A stretch of DNA of 64,000 nucleotides, from the NCBI RefSeq assembly GCF_963675165.1, contig NC_087384.1, positions 1,200,501 to 1,264,500 of the forward strand, read 5' to 3'. The stretch's first letter is position 1. Each line of letters opens with the position of its first letter. A model generated the notes under the pieces. The model searched no databases, was not told where the DNA came from, and worked only from the letters and a program-made list of their open reading frames with translations. Source of the stretch: Halichondria panicea. Taxonomy: Eukaryota; Porifera; Demospongiae; Suberitida; Halichondriidae. Positions 62,835 to 64,000 of this stretch are shown here, piece after piece. A program made the position numbers and the translations under genes.

Positions 62835-64000
62835 TGACATTAAAAATTAATCATTAATTTTTGCTATTCTGCACATTGTACTGTTATTAAATTTTATACA
62901 CCTGTAGCTGTAAACACATTGTCAAAAACAACAAAAACTAAGATTATAATCTTACAATTACTATAACCATAGATTAAAGAGGCAGAGGGATTGGAAACGG
63001 AAGTAGTGTCACATGACATTTTACAGTGAATTTGCAGCATGGCACCAGAGTATAGGTAAACAGAGTTGTAGGTAAACTGCTCAGTATAGGTAAACAATGG
63101 CGACCTGACCTCTGCACCTATTAAAGAGGGCGTAGCGTCCATCCTAGCAAATTTAATTTCGAGGGAAATACATGTAGATTTGTTAGGGACGTACCCAAGA
63201 CGACAGAGTACAGTAATATGTCGCTACTTGGTGCTGTAGACCTACAGTTCTCTAGATTGATCTCGCGGAAGAAACTGAGACTCTGAGGAAGATATAGAAA
63301 ATTATGTTGTTTTTGTAGTTTTACTGTTATTACAATGTATTATTAGTTATGTGTTTTAACACTTAGACTTAATTACTGTAGTTGTTTAGTTACCATGGTT
63401 TGTGTTAGGAATGTTTATTAGTTAATTATGTCTGTACAGTTTCCTGGAGCAGAGCCTCCCTTAGTCTTTTGTTCTGTACAATAGTTCTTGCATGGTTGTA
63501 AAGAGGCCCTGCGCGTTCTGTGTACCATACCCTGCATGCATGTTCAGTTCTATCAGTTGCTCTCATTGTTCTCTAATTGTTGTGTGAAGCTAAACTAAGC
63601 TCGAAGATACGCGCTGTACCGCTGGTGCTTGTTTAAATACTCTTGCCAACATGTATAACTTTTTCATACAATGTTCAATTCAGTTCATATTTCACACATT
63701 AATGTCACAAAATTAATGATATGGGCAACATAATATATAAACTCAAAATAACTTTGTCTTGTGTCAGGGCTTTAATTTGCTGTTTTCGATCCAACCTACT
63801 ATTAGACTACCGTCCTAATGATTATGTCTTGTGTCAGTACTGTGTGTTTATATCCATGTCTTCATTTTGTCTATAATTATTATTGTCACATTTTTTGAGA
63901 ATTAGATTTTTTATGAGGCACATTTTTCAAGAATTAAAGAATAAAACAATAGGTGACAAAAACGCATAATTATCAGGGCCTAACAAGAACTCTGTTGCTA
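62835..64000. other. AT-rich intergenic DNA, no gene seen
   Basis: Beyond the ESS2 stop I see AATAAA-like polyadenylation candidates, a short stretch (GAGGGATTGGAAACGGAAG, about 62988) also found near 24870, 30340 and 31150, and otherwise low-complexity AT-rich sequence without an ORF of note. Confidence 0.6.

Overview
The window is eukaryotic nuclear DNA from an animal, most likely a demosponge. The genes are intron-rich, with mostly short GT-AG introns. They include metazoan cilia, splicing and signalling genes (DNAAF11, ESS2, a CHK2-type FHA domain, SPRING1, Ig-domain 7TM receptors and an adhesion-type GPCR). The DNA is AT-rich, full of ATAATTATA-type runs and packed with small palindromic DNA elements. 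The sponge assignment is inference from gene content and style, not from a marker gene.

Layout. Bases 1-16.1 kb hold four genes of one ependymin-related subfamily (A1-A4, all minus strand), placed among pieces of a SPRING1 gene, a decayed KDZ transposase gene and a decayed gene with HMG-like, Ulp1-like and PHD parts. Bases 16.3-33.5 kb, and again 43.8-45.7 kb, hold a second ependymin-related subfamily (B1-B10, all minus strand): small secreted proteins on a shared four-exon plan. Some are intact; others are broken by a nonsense codon, an insertion or exon loss. Bases 31.3-37.8 kb and 43.8-50.4 kb are two copies of one duplicated block, each with ependymin-related genes followed by an Ig-7TM receptor. 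The receptor in the first copy is dead; the second, complete with a signal peptide and six Ig domains, reaches 54.4 kb. Between the blocks lie an orphan CHK2-like FHA domain, a broken FMN-dependent 2-hydroxyacid oxidase gene and an adhesion-type GPCR lacking its 5' exons. From 54.9 kb the DNA becomes conserved and gene-dense: RFC2 (+), DNAAF11 (-) and ESS2 (+), whose inferred exon sums stay in frame and give proteins close to the usual lengths (349, 478 and 470 residues). The last 1.2 kb has no recognisable gene.

Mobile DNA is abundant and often datable, because duplicated segments supply empty sites. The clearest case is a 1.94 kb element with about 210 bp inverted ends and TTAA target duplications. 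It carries a THAP-like ORF on one strand and a P2X7-C-terminal-like cysteine domain on the other. Others include a 1.24 kb foldback element inserted at TA inside a receptor exon, hAT-like elements and many 50-300 bp palindromes.

How the genes may work together: the ependymin-related array looks like a fast birth-and-death family of secreted proteins. Several B genes share an upstream motif containing an ETS-like CCGGAAGT core. RFC2, DNAAF11 and ESS2 are unrelated housekeeping or cilia genes in compact head-to-head or tail-to-tail arrangement. No tRNA, rRNA or CRISPR was found.
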